Assembly (NCBI RefSeq): GCF_014192515.1
Contig: NZ_JACHYB010000002.1
Coordinates: 806,001 to 870,000, forward strand
DNA from: Microbacter margulisiae
GTDB lineage: Bacteria; Bacteroidota; Bacteroidia; Bacteroidales; Paludibacteraceae
Length of the DNA stretch: 64,000 bases
Direction: 5' to 3'
Position numbers and translations under genes: made by a program. The notes below the pieces were generated by a model. That model did not search any database. It saw nothing but the letters and a program-made list of their open reading frames with translations, and was not told the DNA's origin. Positions 47,518-56,839 of this stretch are shown piece after piece (the first letter of the stretch is position 1; the number at the start of each line of letters is the position of its first letter).

Positions 47518-49191
47518 TTATCTGCGGCGTGGTTTCCTGTCCTGAGAAGCAAATTTCTGCCCTGAACGGGACTTATTATCTCCATGTGTGTTCTCTGGTT
47601 GAGCGCGGTCTACCACCAGTTTACGCTCCAATCCTTTAATCTTGTTTAATGAACGGATAACCAAATCAGCATCCGATTCACGGACTTCAATAAACGATAT
47701 CTTGGGAAGAATGTCTATTCTCCCGATATCAATTCGTTTTGGGACATATTGATTGATGATTTCAATAAAATGAGGAGGCATCATCCCGTCCATTTTTCCG
47801 TAATTGACGAACAACCGGGCAAATCCTTTTTCTCCCCGGACTTTCCCCTGTCTTTCGGATGTTTCAATCGGAACATCCAATTCATCAGCATCGCGATAAT
47901 ATTCAAACATCCGATTAAACTCCATTGAAATTAATCGTTTAATGACATCCTCTTTAGACAGCCAGTCAAGTTTACGGTATGCAACAGGGAGCAAATCGGC
48001 AATCTCAGCTTCATTGACTTCCACCTTTTCTATCTTATCAATCAAATTAATTAATTGCTTCTCACAAATAGCTTTGCCCGTCGGAATGACACCTGGCTCA
48101 AACTTCTTATTTATCTTTCGCTCAATATCGTGAAGTTTATGCCTTTCCTTGCTATGAATAATAGCAATGGATATCCCTGTTTTACCCGCACGTCCGGTCC
48201 TCCCGCTGCGATGAGTATAGGTTTCGATATCATCTGGCAAACCGTAATTAACCACGTGAGACAGATCATCCACATCCAATCCGCGTGCAGCCACATCGGT
48301 AGCCACCAGAATTTGTAAATTCCGTATGCGAAATTTCTGCATCACATAATCGCGTTGCTGTTGAGACAGGTCACCGTGCAAGGAATCTGCATTATATCCA
48401 TCGCGGATCAAAGCATCCGCGACTTCCTGGGTCTCCTTTCGGGTACGACAAAAAACAATGCCGTAGAAGTTAGGATAATAATCCGCAATACGCTTCAAAG
48501 CCAAATACTTATCTTTAGCATGTACTACGTAAGCACGGTGCTTTACATTATTAGTACTCTCATTCCGGTTGCCGACAACAATCTCTTGGGGATTGTGCAT
48601 GTAGGTTTTTGCTATGCGGGCAATCTCGTTCGGCATAGTAGCCGAAAAAAGCAGAGTTGTTCTTTCCTGCGGTACAGCAGCTAATATAGCATTAATACTC
48701 TCAGTAAAGCCCATATTCAACATCTCGTCCGCCTCATCCATTACAACATTGCGAACAGCATCCAGTTTAACAGTTCCCCGTTTCATCAAATCAATCAAAC
48801 GGCCGGGCGTGGCGACAATAATATGAACGCCTTTTTTCAATGAGCGGATTTGACTCTCTATACTTGAACCTCCATAAACCGGAAGAACTTTCAAACCTTC
48901 CTGATATTTCGAATAATCAATCAAATCATCAGCAATTTGCAAGCATAATTCGCGTGTAGGACAAAGAATTAATGATTGAGGATGCCGGAATGACAAATCC
49001 GTTTTTTGAATGATAGGAATTCCGAAGGCTGCCGTTTTACCAGTCCCTGTTTGTGCCAGTCCAATCACATCGTGTTCACTTTGTAATAAAACCGGAATTA
49101 CTTTTTCTTGGATAGGCATTGGGGTTTCGTAGCCTAATTCATTGATAGCCTTTAGAATGTTACTATCAATACCCAACTCTTCAAATGTCAT
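47518..49191 (-). CDS. DEAD-box RNA helicase with DbpA-type RNA-binding domain
   Basis: 557 residues from ATG 49191; a farther ATG at 49236 lies upstream of the -7 box. Q motif GYETPMPIQ, motif I AQTGTGKTAA, DEADEML, SAT, and HRSGRTGR. Residues about 465-535 (ARLFVNYGKMDGMMPPHFIE to IEVRESDADLVIRSL) form a DbpA RNA-binding domain, which in DbpA directs the helicase to 23S rRNA. The C-terminus is short and basic (QDRKPRRR). Likely in ribosome assembly or cold response. Confidence 0.93.
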   Translation of the reverse strand: MTFEELGIDSNILKAINELGYETPMPIQEKVIPVLLQSEHDVIGLAQTGTGKTAAFGIPIIQKTDLSFRHPQSLILCPTRELCLQIADDLIDYSKYQEGLKVLPVYGGSSIESQIRSLKKGVHIIVATPGRLIDLMKRGTVKLDAVRNVVMDEADEMLNMGFTESINAILAAVPQERTTLLFSATMPNEIARIAKTYMHNPQEIVVGNRNESTNNVKHRAYVVHAKDKYLALKRIADYYPNFYGIVFCRTRKETQEVADALIRDGYNADSLHGDLSQQQRDYVMQKFRIRNLQILVATDVAARGLDVDDLSHVVNYGLPDDIETYTHRSGRTGRAGKTGISIAIIHSKERHKLHDIERKINKKFEPGVIPTGKAICEKQLINLIDKIEKVEVNEAEIADLLPVAYRKLDWLSKEDVIKRLISMEFNRMFEYYRDADELDVPIETSERQGKVRGEKGFARLFVNYGKMDGMMPPHFIEIINQYVPKRIDIGRIDILPKISFIEVRESDADLVIRSLNKIKGLERKLVVDRAQPENTHGDNKSRSGQKFASQDRKPRRR

Positions 49192-49213
49192 TGTAGCTAT
49201 TTTAAAATTCGTG

Positions 49214-49221
49214 CAAAGGTA
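49214..49221 (-). promoter_or_regulatory. -7 box for the helicase gene
   Basis: The minus strand reads TACCTTTG 22 bases before the ATG at 49191; it decides the start codon. Confidence 0.55.
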
Positions 49222-49375
49222 GCTATATATTTCCATACAACCCCTATCAAAAAGAAAATTAATTGATTACATCCATCGGACAAGACATTTCACGGGATGA
49301 TATGCAAATATGCAGGCAGCTATAGTATATGCTCCCGAATGCTTTTTCCCGATATAGTATCGCATAAAATAACAA

Positions 49376-49413
49376 GGGTGAAAGGGGTGGAAAACTCCAA
49401 CTCCTTTCACCCC
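49376..49413 (-). terminator. terminator of the beta-barrel protein gene
   Basis: Stem GGGTGAAAGG / CCTTTCACCC with an 18-base loop; read on the minus strand it is followed by TTGTTATTTTA. It lies 37 bases past the stop codon at 49451. Confidence 0.7.
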
Positions 49414-49450
49414 CAAGGTTAACAAAAGATACCCCTTAGCTATGGCTATA

Positions 49451-50224
49451 TTACAATGGAACAGAATAACCTAACGAGATCAAAAGATTCCCAATATGGT
49501 TACTCCCATCCTGAGCATATCTTTGAACGTTAGTTAACCCATAAGCGCCTCTGAAATCCAGTGTAATTGCACCAAACCCCACACTCTGCGAAAAACCAAT
49601 GCCCCCGGTCAAACCAAAATTAAATGTATTGATTTGGCTGGTAACACTTGTACTGGCATCAAATGAAACGGCCTGGCTTGAAACAGGTTGCGTTCCTGCC
49701 TCATCAGCATAAACCATGCTTGAGCCACCCGTAACCTGTTTTGCATTCAACCGTAAGCCAACATACGGACCGAAGTCAATATAAAACTTCGATGTCTTGC
49801 TTAAAGGAAGAATATACTTGGCCATTACAGGAAGCTCCAGATAATTCAATACAGATTCATTGTTGTAATTTGCATAAAAATAGGTACCGGCAGGTACTTG
49901 CGGATTAATTGATGAAGCATCTAACGCCTGCATCCCATCCCTTTTTCCACCTTCACTTGAATAGAGAAGATCGGCACGCCATGCAAAATGCGAACTTGTG
50001 TACCAATTGAACGTGACACCAAAAGCACCTCCGGTACGCGATGACCAATTGGCGCTTAAGGGATTGCCGCCACCCCCGGTTAAATCAGGGATGTTTAGCC
50101 CACCAAAGGCTCCTAAAGTGAAATTTGATTCACCATTGTTCAATTCTTTATTCGACATAGATTGAGCCATCACCCATGTCATTGAACAAATCAATAAAAA
50201 CGAGGTTACAAATAATTTTCTCAT
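49451..50224 (-). CDS. outer-membrane beta-barrel protein (PorT/porin-like family)
   Basis: 257 residues from ATG 50224. Signal peptide MRKLFVTSFLLICSMTWVMA with cleavage before QSMSN, then alternating aromatic strands: FTLGAFGGLNIPDL, FAWRADLLYSSEGG, LNYLELPVMAKYILPL, and ending YSVPL as a terminal strand. The IDFGPYVGLRLNAK strand is typical of the outer-membrane-beta-barrel family of Bacteroidetes. Function unknown. Possible -7 box TATTTTTG (minus) at 50334-50341. Confidence 0.85.
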   Translation of the reverse strand: MRKLFVTSFLLICSMTWVMAQSMSNKELNNGESNFTLGAFGGLNIPDLTGGGGNPLSANWSSRTGGAFGVTFNWYTSSHFAWRADLLYSSEGGKRDGMQALDASSINPQVPAGTYFYANYNNESVLNYLELPVMAKYILPLSKTSKFYIDFGPYVGLRLNAKQVTGGSSMVYADEAGTQPVSSQAVSFDASTSVTSQINTFNFGLTGGIGFSQSVGFGAITLDFRGAYGLTNVQRYAQDGSNHIGNLLISLGYSVPL

Positions 50225-50362
50225 ACTCAAAAAATTAAAATAAACAATCAATGCTCATTGATCACATTTTTATCAAGCTCAAGAAATTTTCTGTTGCAGG
50301 GGGAGTCGTCGTTCTCTATCGCCCATACTTCCTCAAAAATACAAACCTCATGGGAGTAAATC

Positions 50363-51832
50363 CTATTGATCTACTTCATGACTGACAAGGTTCTTCTCCG
50401 ATTTCAGATATTTCTCTTCAAAAAGTTTGTCTGTCAATCTGCTTAATTCGTCATCAAAATCTTTCATCATGGCTTCATACATCGGATCACTCAATACGGC
50501 TTCTGCATCTGCATCTTCACCTTTTGCATCCGGCGTCAAAATATGGTGTTTAAAATTGTCATAATGATCACGAATCGAACAGGACATCAAACCATTCCCC
50601 CGGTGCTCAGGATCATCAAAGCGGTATTTGTTTTGCCAGGCTCTTCCATTCCTGAACATCTTAGATTGAATGGCATCTCCCAGATCCTTCCCGCTTGCAT
50701 AAATATCTTTAATATTATCTTTGTAGTAAGGCACAAATACACAAGGCATTACGTTTCCATTCCAATCAATATAGAAATAGCCGCCAAAGCGTCCATAAGC
50801 AATGCAGCCGCTCGACAAAGAACCGGAATTCCAGAAATCAGCAATAGGATAATGTTTTTCATTAAGCAGTGTAGACCATTTCTCATATAACTTGACCCGT
50901 TGGTCAGGTTGAATCATCAGATCGACCACATCCTTCCCCTTGCCGATAGGCATTAACTGGAACTGCCACATATAAGTCGCGCCCTCTTCATTGAAGAAAT
51001 AATCATAAAAATCGTCCTGCATCAAAATATCAAAGTTTTGACTGGTGGCTGTCACCGAAATACCAAAAGGAACACCTACTTTTCTTAGGTTAGCCATTGC
51101 TTTCAAAATATGGCTATAAATGCCCTTCCCCCGCCTGCTATCCGTCTGTTCTTCCCACCCTTCAACCGAAATAGCGGGAGTCACATTCCCAAGTTTCGCT
51201 AATTTTCCGGCAATAGTTTCATTGATCAGGGTTCCATTTGTGTAAACCAGAAAAAACGTGTCATTAAACTCCTCAAATATATCGAGCAACGTTTTTCCGC
51301 TATCTTTATACATGAACGGTTCGCCCCCGCTAATAGTCATAAAACGGCTTCCGAAAAGGTCGTGATTTTCTTTGACAATACGTCTCGCAGTTTCAAAATC
51401 CAGCTTTTCCGCAATAGCAGAGTCAGCCGAAGCATAACATCCTACACAATGCAGATTACATCCTTTGCCCGGTGATAAAACAAGAAAAGTCGGAGGATAC
51501 TCGCCATGCTTCTCCTTGAAAGTTTCTTTGGCAGTGTTTAGCGTAGCATAACGGTCGGGGCTATAGGAATCACCTACAAATACCTGAGCCATCTTCTTTA
51601 CCACATTTGGGTTAATCACCCTTTTATCCAGATTCTTCTTTGCCTGATGTAAAATGCCGCTTGCAAAGGCAAACTGATCAAGCTTCTCCTGATGTAGCTG
51701 CTCTTTCCCCAGGTTCATAATGCTATTGTACAAATACTTGTCCAATTGTCTGACAGCTACACTGCGTAATGTCCTGTTAGCTATCACCTGATTCACAGCT
51801 TCTTTGAAAATCACTTGCTTAATAGTTCCCAT
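50363..51832 (-). CDS. radical SAM protein with C-terminal auxiliary cysteine region
   Basis: 489 residues. The N-terminal 110 residues are helical (VIANRTLRSVAVRQLDKYL). The Fe-S motif is Cys125, Cys129, Cys132 in GCNLHCVGCYAS, and TISGGEPFMYKD is the SAM-binding strand. Late Cys residues in SSGCIAYGRFGG, VMPCVFVPYY and GLMSCSIRDH suggest an auxiliary SPASM-like cluster. Substrate unknown. A large palindrome sits 40 bases upstream and a TetR gene lies beyond it; regulation by that TetR is inferred. Confidence 0.88.
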   Translation of the reverse strand: MGTIKQVIFKEAVNQVIANRTLRSVAVRQLDKYLYNSIMNLGKEQLHQEKLDQFAFASGILHQAKKNLDKRVINPNVVKKMAQVFVGDSYSPDRYATLNTAKETFKEKHGEYPPTFLVLSPGKGCNLHCVGCYASADSAIAEKLDFETARRIVKENHDLFGSRFMTISGGEPFMYKDSGKTLLDIFEEFNDTFFLVYTNGTLINETIAGKLAKLGNVTPAISVEGWEEQTDSRRGKGIYSHILKAMANLRKVGVPFGISVTATSQNFDILMQDDFYDYFFNEEGATYMWQFQLMPIGKGKDVVDLMIQPDQRVKLYEKWSTLLNEKHYPIADFWNSGSLSSGCIAYGRFGGYFYIDWNGNVMPCVFVPYYKDNIKDIYASGKDLGDAIQSKMFRNGRAWQNKYRFDDPEHRGNGLMSCSIRDHYDNFKHHILTPDAKGEDADAEAVLSDPMYEAMMKDFDDELSRLTDKLFEEKYLKSEKNLVSHEVDQ

Positions 51833-51871
51833 CGTCGTTTATATTTAGAAAATTGAATATCCGGATGAAAC

Positions 51872-51893
51872 ATTGTAAGTATGTACTTACAAT
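51872..51893 (-). promoter_or_regulatory. perfect palindrome upstream of the radical SAM gene
   Basis: Two 10-base arms ATTGTAAGTA and TACTTACAAT around TG, 40 bases before the start at 51832. The core GTAAGTA-TG-TACTTAC resembles 53104-53117 upstream of the TetR gene (GTAAGCA-AA-TACTC on the minus strand). A likely operator. Confidence 0.65.
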
Positions 51894-52503
51894 ATATATC
51901 ATGAACCAACTTTACAGAGACAAAGCACAGCAAATATATTCACTCATTTGTGTTTTCATTCCGGTATTACATTTTTTGAATCAAAATAGCCACGTTTTGA
52001 TATTTATTAATCTCTGATACTCTCCTTATTTATATCAACTTAGCAAAAAAGTTAAATACTAAATTAAACATTGACACTCACTTTTGAACCTGCTATAGAT
52101 AGACAACACAGCATATATTTATACACAAAACCATGTCGCGATAAAATATTTCAAAGAATGGATTATGACGATCTTGATCATACCTCACTTATTTTACCCG
52201 GCAGGAAGCGTATGAATTCTATACAAGCCGGTAAAAATATGAAGCAATTATATTTTTATATATTAACACATAAGACACTGCAAAATATTCGATATTGAGT
52301 CAGGCTCATCACATAATAACCACAATGCACTAAAAAATAAAGTTATATCAAGATTTTGGTTGATGGGAAAGAAAAACGGTAAAAAATACAACTTACCATC
52401 TAAATGATAAATTATAAGATGATGACGTTTCTAAAAGAAATTAGTGGATAGGTTCAAATCTTTTTACATGTAAGTAGTTACTCAACAGCAACTACTTCGA
52501 AAA
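51894..52503. other. 610-bp AT-rich intergenic region
   Basis: No convincing gene. A TTG-started frame of 75 codons at 52071 has no family signal. Bases 52193-52233 form an inverted repeat (TTTTACCCGGC and GCCGGTAAAA) and 52472-52497 form an 8-bp stem (AAGTAGTT / AACTACTT) just past the TetR stop; either could be a terminator, but T-runs are weak. Confidence 0.4.
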
Positions 52504-53094
52504 CTATTTCCGCAACATCTTAAGCAAAAGCTCCAGCATTTGCTTGCAAAAATCAGTCTGATAATAAAGACCACCATTGAGTGCCAGTTCGATATTTAAG
52601 GTAACAGGAATGCCCAGATAAATTAAAGGGACACGGTCAATGTTGGCCTGATCATCCCACATCCCTATCGCTACCCCATCAAGAATAATTTTACTCACCA
52701 GATTCCGCTGAATATTAAATATTTGCTGCAAACTGCTTTTCAAAGCCGAATCGTCGCTATGCAATGCCTCCGAGAATAATAACAGGGTAATACCTCTTTT
52801 TTCGGCCAAATATCGGATTGTTACACACAAAAATTTCTCCAGTCTTACATCGGGGGACAATGATGATACGGCGACTTCACGTAACTGGTTTATTAACTCA
52901 CGTTGAACATCTTCCAAAATTGACAAAAGGATATCCTGCTTGGTAGCAAAATGACGAAAAATAGCACCTTCACTCATCCCGATATGTTTAGCAATATTTT
53001 TTGTCGATAAAGACTTCAATCCTTCAGTAAAGATAATCTCTAATACCGCCTGTTTTATCTCATCCTGCCTTACTTCAGTCGTTTTGCGTGCCAT
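52504..53094 (-). CDS. TetR family transcriptional regulator
   Basis: 196 residues from ATG 53094; a farther start at 53193 lies upstream of the -7 box. The helix-turn-helix is STKNIAKHIGMSEGAIFRHFATKQDIL (about 30-55, split), followed by a helical ligand-binding domain with no recognisable ligand motif. It probably represses its own gene and the radical SAM gene downstream, whose promoter carries a matching palindrome. Confidence 0.9.
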   Translation of the reverse strand: MARKTTEVRQDEIKQAVLEIIFTEGLKSLSTKNIAKHIGMSEGAIFRHFATKQDILLSILEDVQRELINQLREVAVSSLSPDVRLEKFLCVTIRYLAEKRGITLLLFSEALHSDDSALKSSLQQIFNIQRNLVSKIILDGVAIGMWDDQANIDRVPLIYLGIPVTLNIELALNGGLYYQTDFCKQMLELLLKMLRK

Positions 53095-53103
53095 TTTGTT
53101 TGC

Positions 53104-53124
53104 GAGTATTTGCTTACGAAGGTA
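53104..53124 (-). promoter_or_regulatory. tetR promoter and likely operator
   Basis: Minus strand: -7 like TACCTTCG at 53117-53124, overlapped at its end by GTAAGCAAATACTC (53104-53117), which resembles one core of the palindrome at 51872-51893. The overlap with the transcription start would allow autorepression. Confidence 0.5.
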
Positions 53125-53354
53125 ATGTAAATCAAAAGAGGTATCAAGCATTATAATATTATTTAACACTAACATTGCTATAAATATCAACATCTTTGTA
53201 ATTTACAAAGAATAGAATGGACATTCCCTCAAATTAAATCCAGTCAGAAGATGCGTTATCTTGTAGAATTCTAAAGGAATAATTATTAAGACAACGGAGG
53301 ACAGAAAATCTCAATAATTACACGAATTTAACTAAACAGTTAAACAAACATCAA

Positions 53355-53362
53355 TATCTTTG
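53355..53362 (+). promoter_or_regulatory. -7 box for the GT87-like / GT2 / deacetylase group
   Basis: TATCTTTG fits TAnnTTTG, 61 bases before the ATG at 53424. No clear -33. The rest of 53095-53423 shows no gene. Confidence 0.5.
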
Positions 53363-53423
53363 TAGAGCTAATTAGAGATTATATTAAATAACATATCTCA
53401 TTCAATCCCCATATAAATCTTTC

Positions 53424-54623
53424 ATGAATCCACTACTAAAAAGCGTCAAAACAGCCTCATCAAAATTACTAAACAGATCATTTTGGCAAGATTACCGGAC
53501 TAGCCTTATTGTATGGATTGGAACCGGATTGTTTATTGCTATAAAAGGAGTAGTGACTCACAGTGTACACAACAATTATCTCATATACAAATATGTATTC
53601 TGGCATGTAGTAGAGAAATTACCTCTATTTCCACCCTATCCCCATCTATATCAAGATGTAAATAACTATGGCCCTCTCTTTGGCGTTATCATAGCTCCGT
53701 TTGCTTTGCTTCCCGATTGGTTGGGAGTGCCGTTGTGGGAAGCCTCGCTTGCGCTCCTTCTGTTTGCTGCAATCCGGCAACTACCGCTCAAACAATGGCA
53801 ACATGCTGTTATTTTCTGGTTTTCTTACAACTCACTATTCACTTCCCTTACCAATGTTCAGTTTAATATTGCCATAGTAGCCCTGATTATACTCACCCTG
53901 ACAAGTACCCGCAAAGAAAAAGAGATATGGGCGTCACTATTCATTGTCATCGGAACGCTTGTAAAACTATATGGCATTGTCGGGCTTGCTTTCCTGTTTT
54001 TCTCCAGGCGCAAACTGCGCTTCATTGGCTGGTTGATGGTGTGGTTCATTGTTCTGGGAGCTTTGCCTATGGTAATTTCCTCTCCCGAATACATCCTCAA
54101 CCAATACGCTGCCTGGGGGCATGAACTCATCTTAAAAAACAGGGAAAATACATTCTCACTCATGCAGGACATGTCCGTCATGGGGATGATTCGCAAGACA
54201 ACAGGACACTTTGAATGGTCCAACTTCCCCATGCTGGCTGTTGGAGCAATATTATTCCTGGTCTCATATTTACAGTTTAATCGCTATCGTCAAGCAGGAT
54301 TCCAAATGCTCACGCTGGCATCAGTACTGCTTTTCACCGTCCTGTTTAGCACCAGCACCGAACCGAACACATTCATTATCGGCATAGTTGGAGTTGCAAT
54401 ATGGTTTGTTATCCAACCACACTCCATCACCAGGTGGCAATGGATATTGCTAACACTTGCCTTCGTGTTTACCAGCATGCCGTCATCCGACCTGTTTCCT
54501 GCCTATTTGCGCAACCACTACATGTTTCCGTATGCGCTCTTAGCTCTTCCATGCACAATTATATGGTTTACAATTGTTTATGAAACTACATTTTTGAAAC
54601 ATAAAACCTATAACATCACATGA
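53424..54623 (+). CDS. integral membrane glycosyltransferase, GT87-like (DUF2029)
   Basis: 399 residues with about ten hydrophobic segments. The first loop VKLYGIVGLAFLF and the QDVNNYGPLFGVIIAPFALLPD stretch with its Asp are as in GT87/GT-C type mannosyltransferase-like proteins, which use polyprenyl-phosphate sugars. It overlaps the next gene by four bases (ATGA at 54620). That next gene makes a polyprenyl-phosphate sugar, so the pair could form a two-step system. Confidence 0.8.
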   Translation: MNPLLKSVKTASSKLLNRSFWQDYRTSLIVWIGTGLFIAIKGVVTHSVHNNYLIYKYVFWHVVEKLPLFPPYPHLYQDVNNYGPLFGVIIAPFALLPDWLGVPLWEASLALLLFAAIRQLPLKQWQHAVIFWFSYNSLFTSLTNVQFNIAIVALIILTLTSTRKEKEIWASLFIVIGTLVKLYGIVGLAFLFFSRRKLRFIGWLMVWFIVLGALPMVISSPEYILNQYAAWGHELILKNRENTFSLMQDMSVMGMIRKTTGHFEWSNFPMLAVGAILFLVSYLQFNRYRQAGFQMLTLASVLLFTVLFSTSTEPNTFIIGIVGVAIWFVIQPHSITRWQWILLTLAFVFTSMPSSDLFPAYLRNHYMFPYALLALPCTIIWFTIVYETTFLKHKTYNIT

Positions 54624-55555
54624 AAACAATCAGTATTGTTATCCCGGCTTATAATGAAGAAAATAATATTGCTCCCTTAACGACTGCAATAAAGAGTTTT
54701 TTTCCACATCATCGGTATCAATACGAAATTATTTTTATAGATGATGGTAGCACTGATAATACACTAACTCAAATACAAAAGATAGCACAACAAGACAAAC
54801 ATGTCTTTTATCTTGAGCTCTCCCGTAATTTTGGACACCAAAACGCATTGAAAGCCGGGATCGATTATGCTACCGGAGATTGTGTCATTACAATGGATTG
54901 CGACATGCAACATCCACCACATCTTCTTAATAGTTTAATTGAAAAATGGGAAGAAGGTTATGATATTGTTTATACAAGACGTATAGAAAATCAAAACACA
55001 TCTTTAGTAAAAAAGGAATCAGGGAAAATATATTATCACATTTTTAATTGGCTGGCAGAAGTCAATATTGAGAAAGGAACAGCCGATTTTCGCTTGATGG
55101 ACAGACGTGTAGTCGAGATATTCACCGGGTTTAACGAAAATGATCTTTTTATTCGTGGCTTAATTCCATGGTTGGGATTCAAGCAAACTGCTATAAACTA
55201 TGAACCCAATGAACGGCTCTCGGGAAAAACAAAATACTCACTTCGAAAAATGTTCCTTTTGGCAATCAATGGCATAACATCATTAAGCATCAGACCATTA
55301 TATGCAGCAATTTACTTAGGATTAACCATCTCCCTGCTGGCAATTTTGGCTATTCCATTCGTAATTATTAGCTTTCAACCTCATCGACATATTATTTTTA
55401 TCTGGGCATCAATCCTTATTGCAATTGCTTTTTTTGGAGGGATGCAACTTACTATCTTGGGGACAATTGGACTTTATATTGGGAAAATATTCTTACAGGT
55501 AAAACACAGACCCTTGTATATAGTTAGAAAAACAAACATCCCTGATCATCAATAA
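54620..55555 (+). CDS. polyprenyl-phosphate glycosyltransferase (GtrB/DPM1-like GT2)
   Basis: 311 residues. ISIVIPAYNEENNIAPL, FIDDGSTDNT, SRNFGHQNALKAGIDYA, MDCDMQHPP (metal site) and RLMDRRVVEIF; then two C-terminal membrane spans (YLGLTISLLAILAIPFVII and SILIAIAFFGGMQLTILGTIG, given in part). This layout makes sugar-phospho-undecaprenol on the inner face, to be used on the outer face by a GT-C such as the neighbour upstream. Confidence 0.9.
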   Translation: MKTISIVIPAYNEENNIAPLTTAIKSFFPHHRYQYEIIFIDDGSTDNTLTQIQKIAQQDKHVFYLELSRNFGHQNALKAGIDYATGDCVITMDCDMQHPPHLLNSLIEKWEEGYDIVYTRRIENQNTSLVKKESGKIYYHIFNWLAEVNIEKGTADFRLMDRRVVEIFTGFNENDLFIRGLIPWLGFKQTAINYEPNERLSGKTKYSLRKMFLLAINGITSLSIRPLYAAIYLGLTISLLAILAIPFVIISFQPHRHIIFIWASILIAIAFFGGMQLTILGTIGLYIGKIFLQVKHRPLYIVRKTNIPDHQ

Positions 55556-55572
55556 GATTATACACCGGTTTT

Positions 55573-56358
55573 ATGCACCTTTTATTAAGCTTTGATATTG
55601 AAGAGTTTGATACACCAAATGAATACGGGAAATCCCTATCTTTTGAAGAGCAAATGATACCTTCCATACAAGGAACAAAGCAAATTCTCGCACTACTTAC
55701 GCAAAAACAGATAAAAGCGACCTTTTTTTGTACTGTCAGATTTGCACAATATGCCCCTGATTTAATAAACGAAATGGTAAATGCCGGACATGAAGTGGCT
55801 TCTCATGGCATTTCACATTCTACCTTTACGCTAACAGATTTAGCCGATTCCAAACAAGCACTTGAACTTATCACACAGCATCCTGTCTATGGCTTCCGTA
55901 TGGCTCGTATGATGAAAATCGCCCCTAACGAAATTGAAAAAGCCGGTTATCATTACGATTCGTCGCTTAATCCAACTTTTCTTCCCGGACGCTATAACCA
56001 CTATTTCCAGCCGCGCACAATTTTTCGGAATGAAAATCTATGGCAAATTCCTGCCTCTGTAACCCCATATTTGCGGATTCCTTTATTTTGGTTATCCCTT
56101 CATAATATGCCCGTCAAACTGTATATCAAACTATTGACAAAAACACTACAACATGATGGATATGCAGTCATCTACTTTCACCCTTGGGAGTTTGTTGATT
56201 TACACCAAGCTAAATTTGGACTTCCCCATTATATTTGTACCCATTCGGGAGATCCTTTTACCTCGCGTTTAGCTACGGTCATTGATCAAGCAAAAACACA
56301 AAACTGTGTTTTCATGACCTTTACCGAATATATAGCTAAACATCAACCTATACAATAA
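55573..56358 (+). CDS. polysaccharide deacetylase (CE4-like)
   Basis: 261 residues. LLSFDIEEFDTP gives the Asp-rich motif 1, GHEVASHGISHSTF the metal-binding His pair, and YDSSLNPTFLPGRYN and AVIYFHPWEFVD later motifs, closest to the XrtA/PEP-CTERM-associated type of deacetylase. No signal peptide. It lies 17 bases after the GT2 stop in the same group. Confidence 0.88.
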   Translation: MHLLLSFDIEEFDTPNEYGKSLSFEEQMIPSIQGTKQILALLTQKQIKATFFCTVRFAQYAPDLINEMVNAGHEVASHGISHSTFTLTDLADSKQALELITQHPVYGFRMARMMKIAPNEIEKAGYHYDSSLNPTFLPGRYNHYFQPRTIFRNENLWQIPASVTPYLRIPLFWLSLHNMPVKLYIKLLTKTLQHDGYAVIYFHPWEFVDLHQAKFGLPHYICTHSGDPFTSRLATVIDQAKTQNCVFMTFTEYIAKHQPIQ

Positions 56359-56839
56359 AATTATGCCTTTTCGTAGGTTCCTCAATAAAACAGGGCGTTA
56401 GCTCTGCGAGTGGTTCACTCTGCTTTGAATCTCAATAAAACATTATAATTCTGCTTCCTAAACTTTTAATCACATATTCATATATAATAACCCATATATA
56501 TTCCATACTTATTCCATAGATAACCCATAGATATTTCATAGTAATATATTATGAGATATCTATAGCTAAATATAGGATTAGCTATGAAATAAATAGTTAT
56601 AGACAACAATTAAATATTAGGCAGTCCCATTCATAATCCTCTTTTAAGATCGTGACAACAGGAAGCAAAATTATGTCAGAGAACCGTCATAACCATCTTC
56701 TGGCAATTAAAAACCAGAGCATTATTCCCTTGCCTTTTCAGAAAAAACATCTTATCTTGCGAAGGTTTCAGCAGCAATTTTGAGCAATCACTGAAACGCA
56801 TGACAGTCAATCTGATTTTATGATATAAACCTATATACA
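56359..56839. other. AT-rich intergenic region with short-period repeats
   Basis: No gene. Bases 56476-56585 hold units such as CCATATATATT, CCATACTTATT, CCATAGATAAC, CCATAGATATT and TCATAGTAATA, period about 11-12. Two copies of CTCAATAAAACA occur at 56381-56392 and 56431-56442, exactly 50 bases apart. Confidence 0.5.

Noticed and set aside
52071..52298. 75-codon TTG-started frame in the intergenic region
   Set aside because: No recognisable domain, weak start and AT-rich composition like the surrounding non-coding DNA.
52470..52483. GTAAGTAGTTACTC past the tetR stop as a third operator
   Set aside because: It overlaps an 8-bp hairpin that looks like a transcript end, and no gene start lies nearby, so the match may be chance.
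56381..56442. Two copies of CTCAATAAAACA 50 bases apart, considered as a CRISPR remnant
   Set aside because: Only two short copies, no further repeats and no cas genes in the window.
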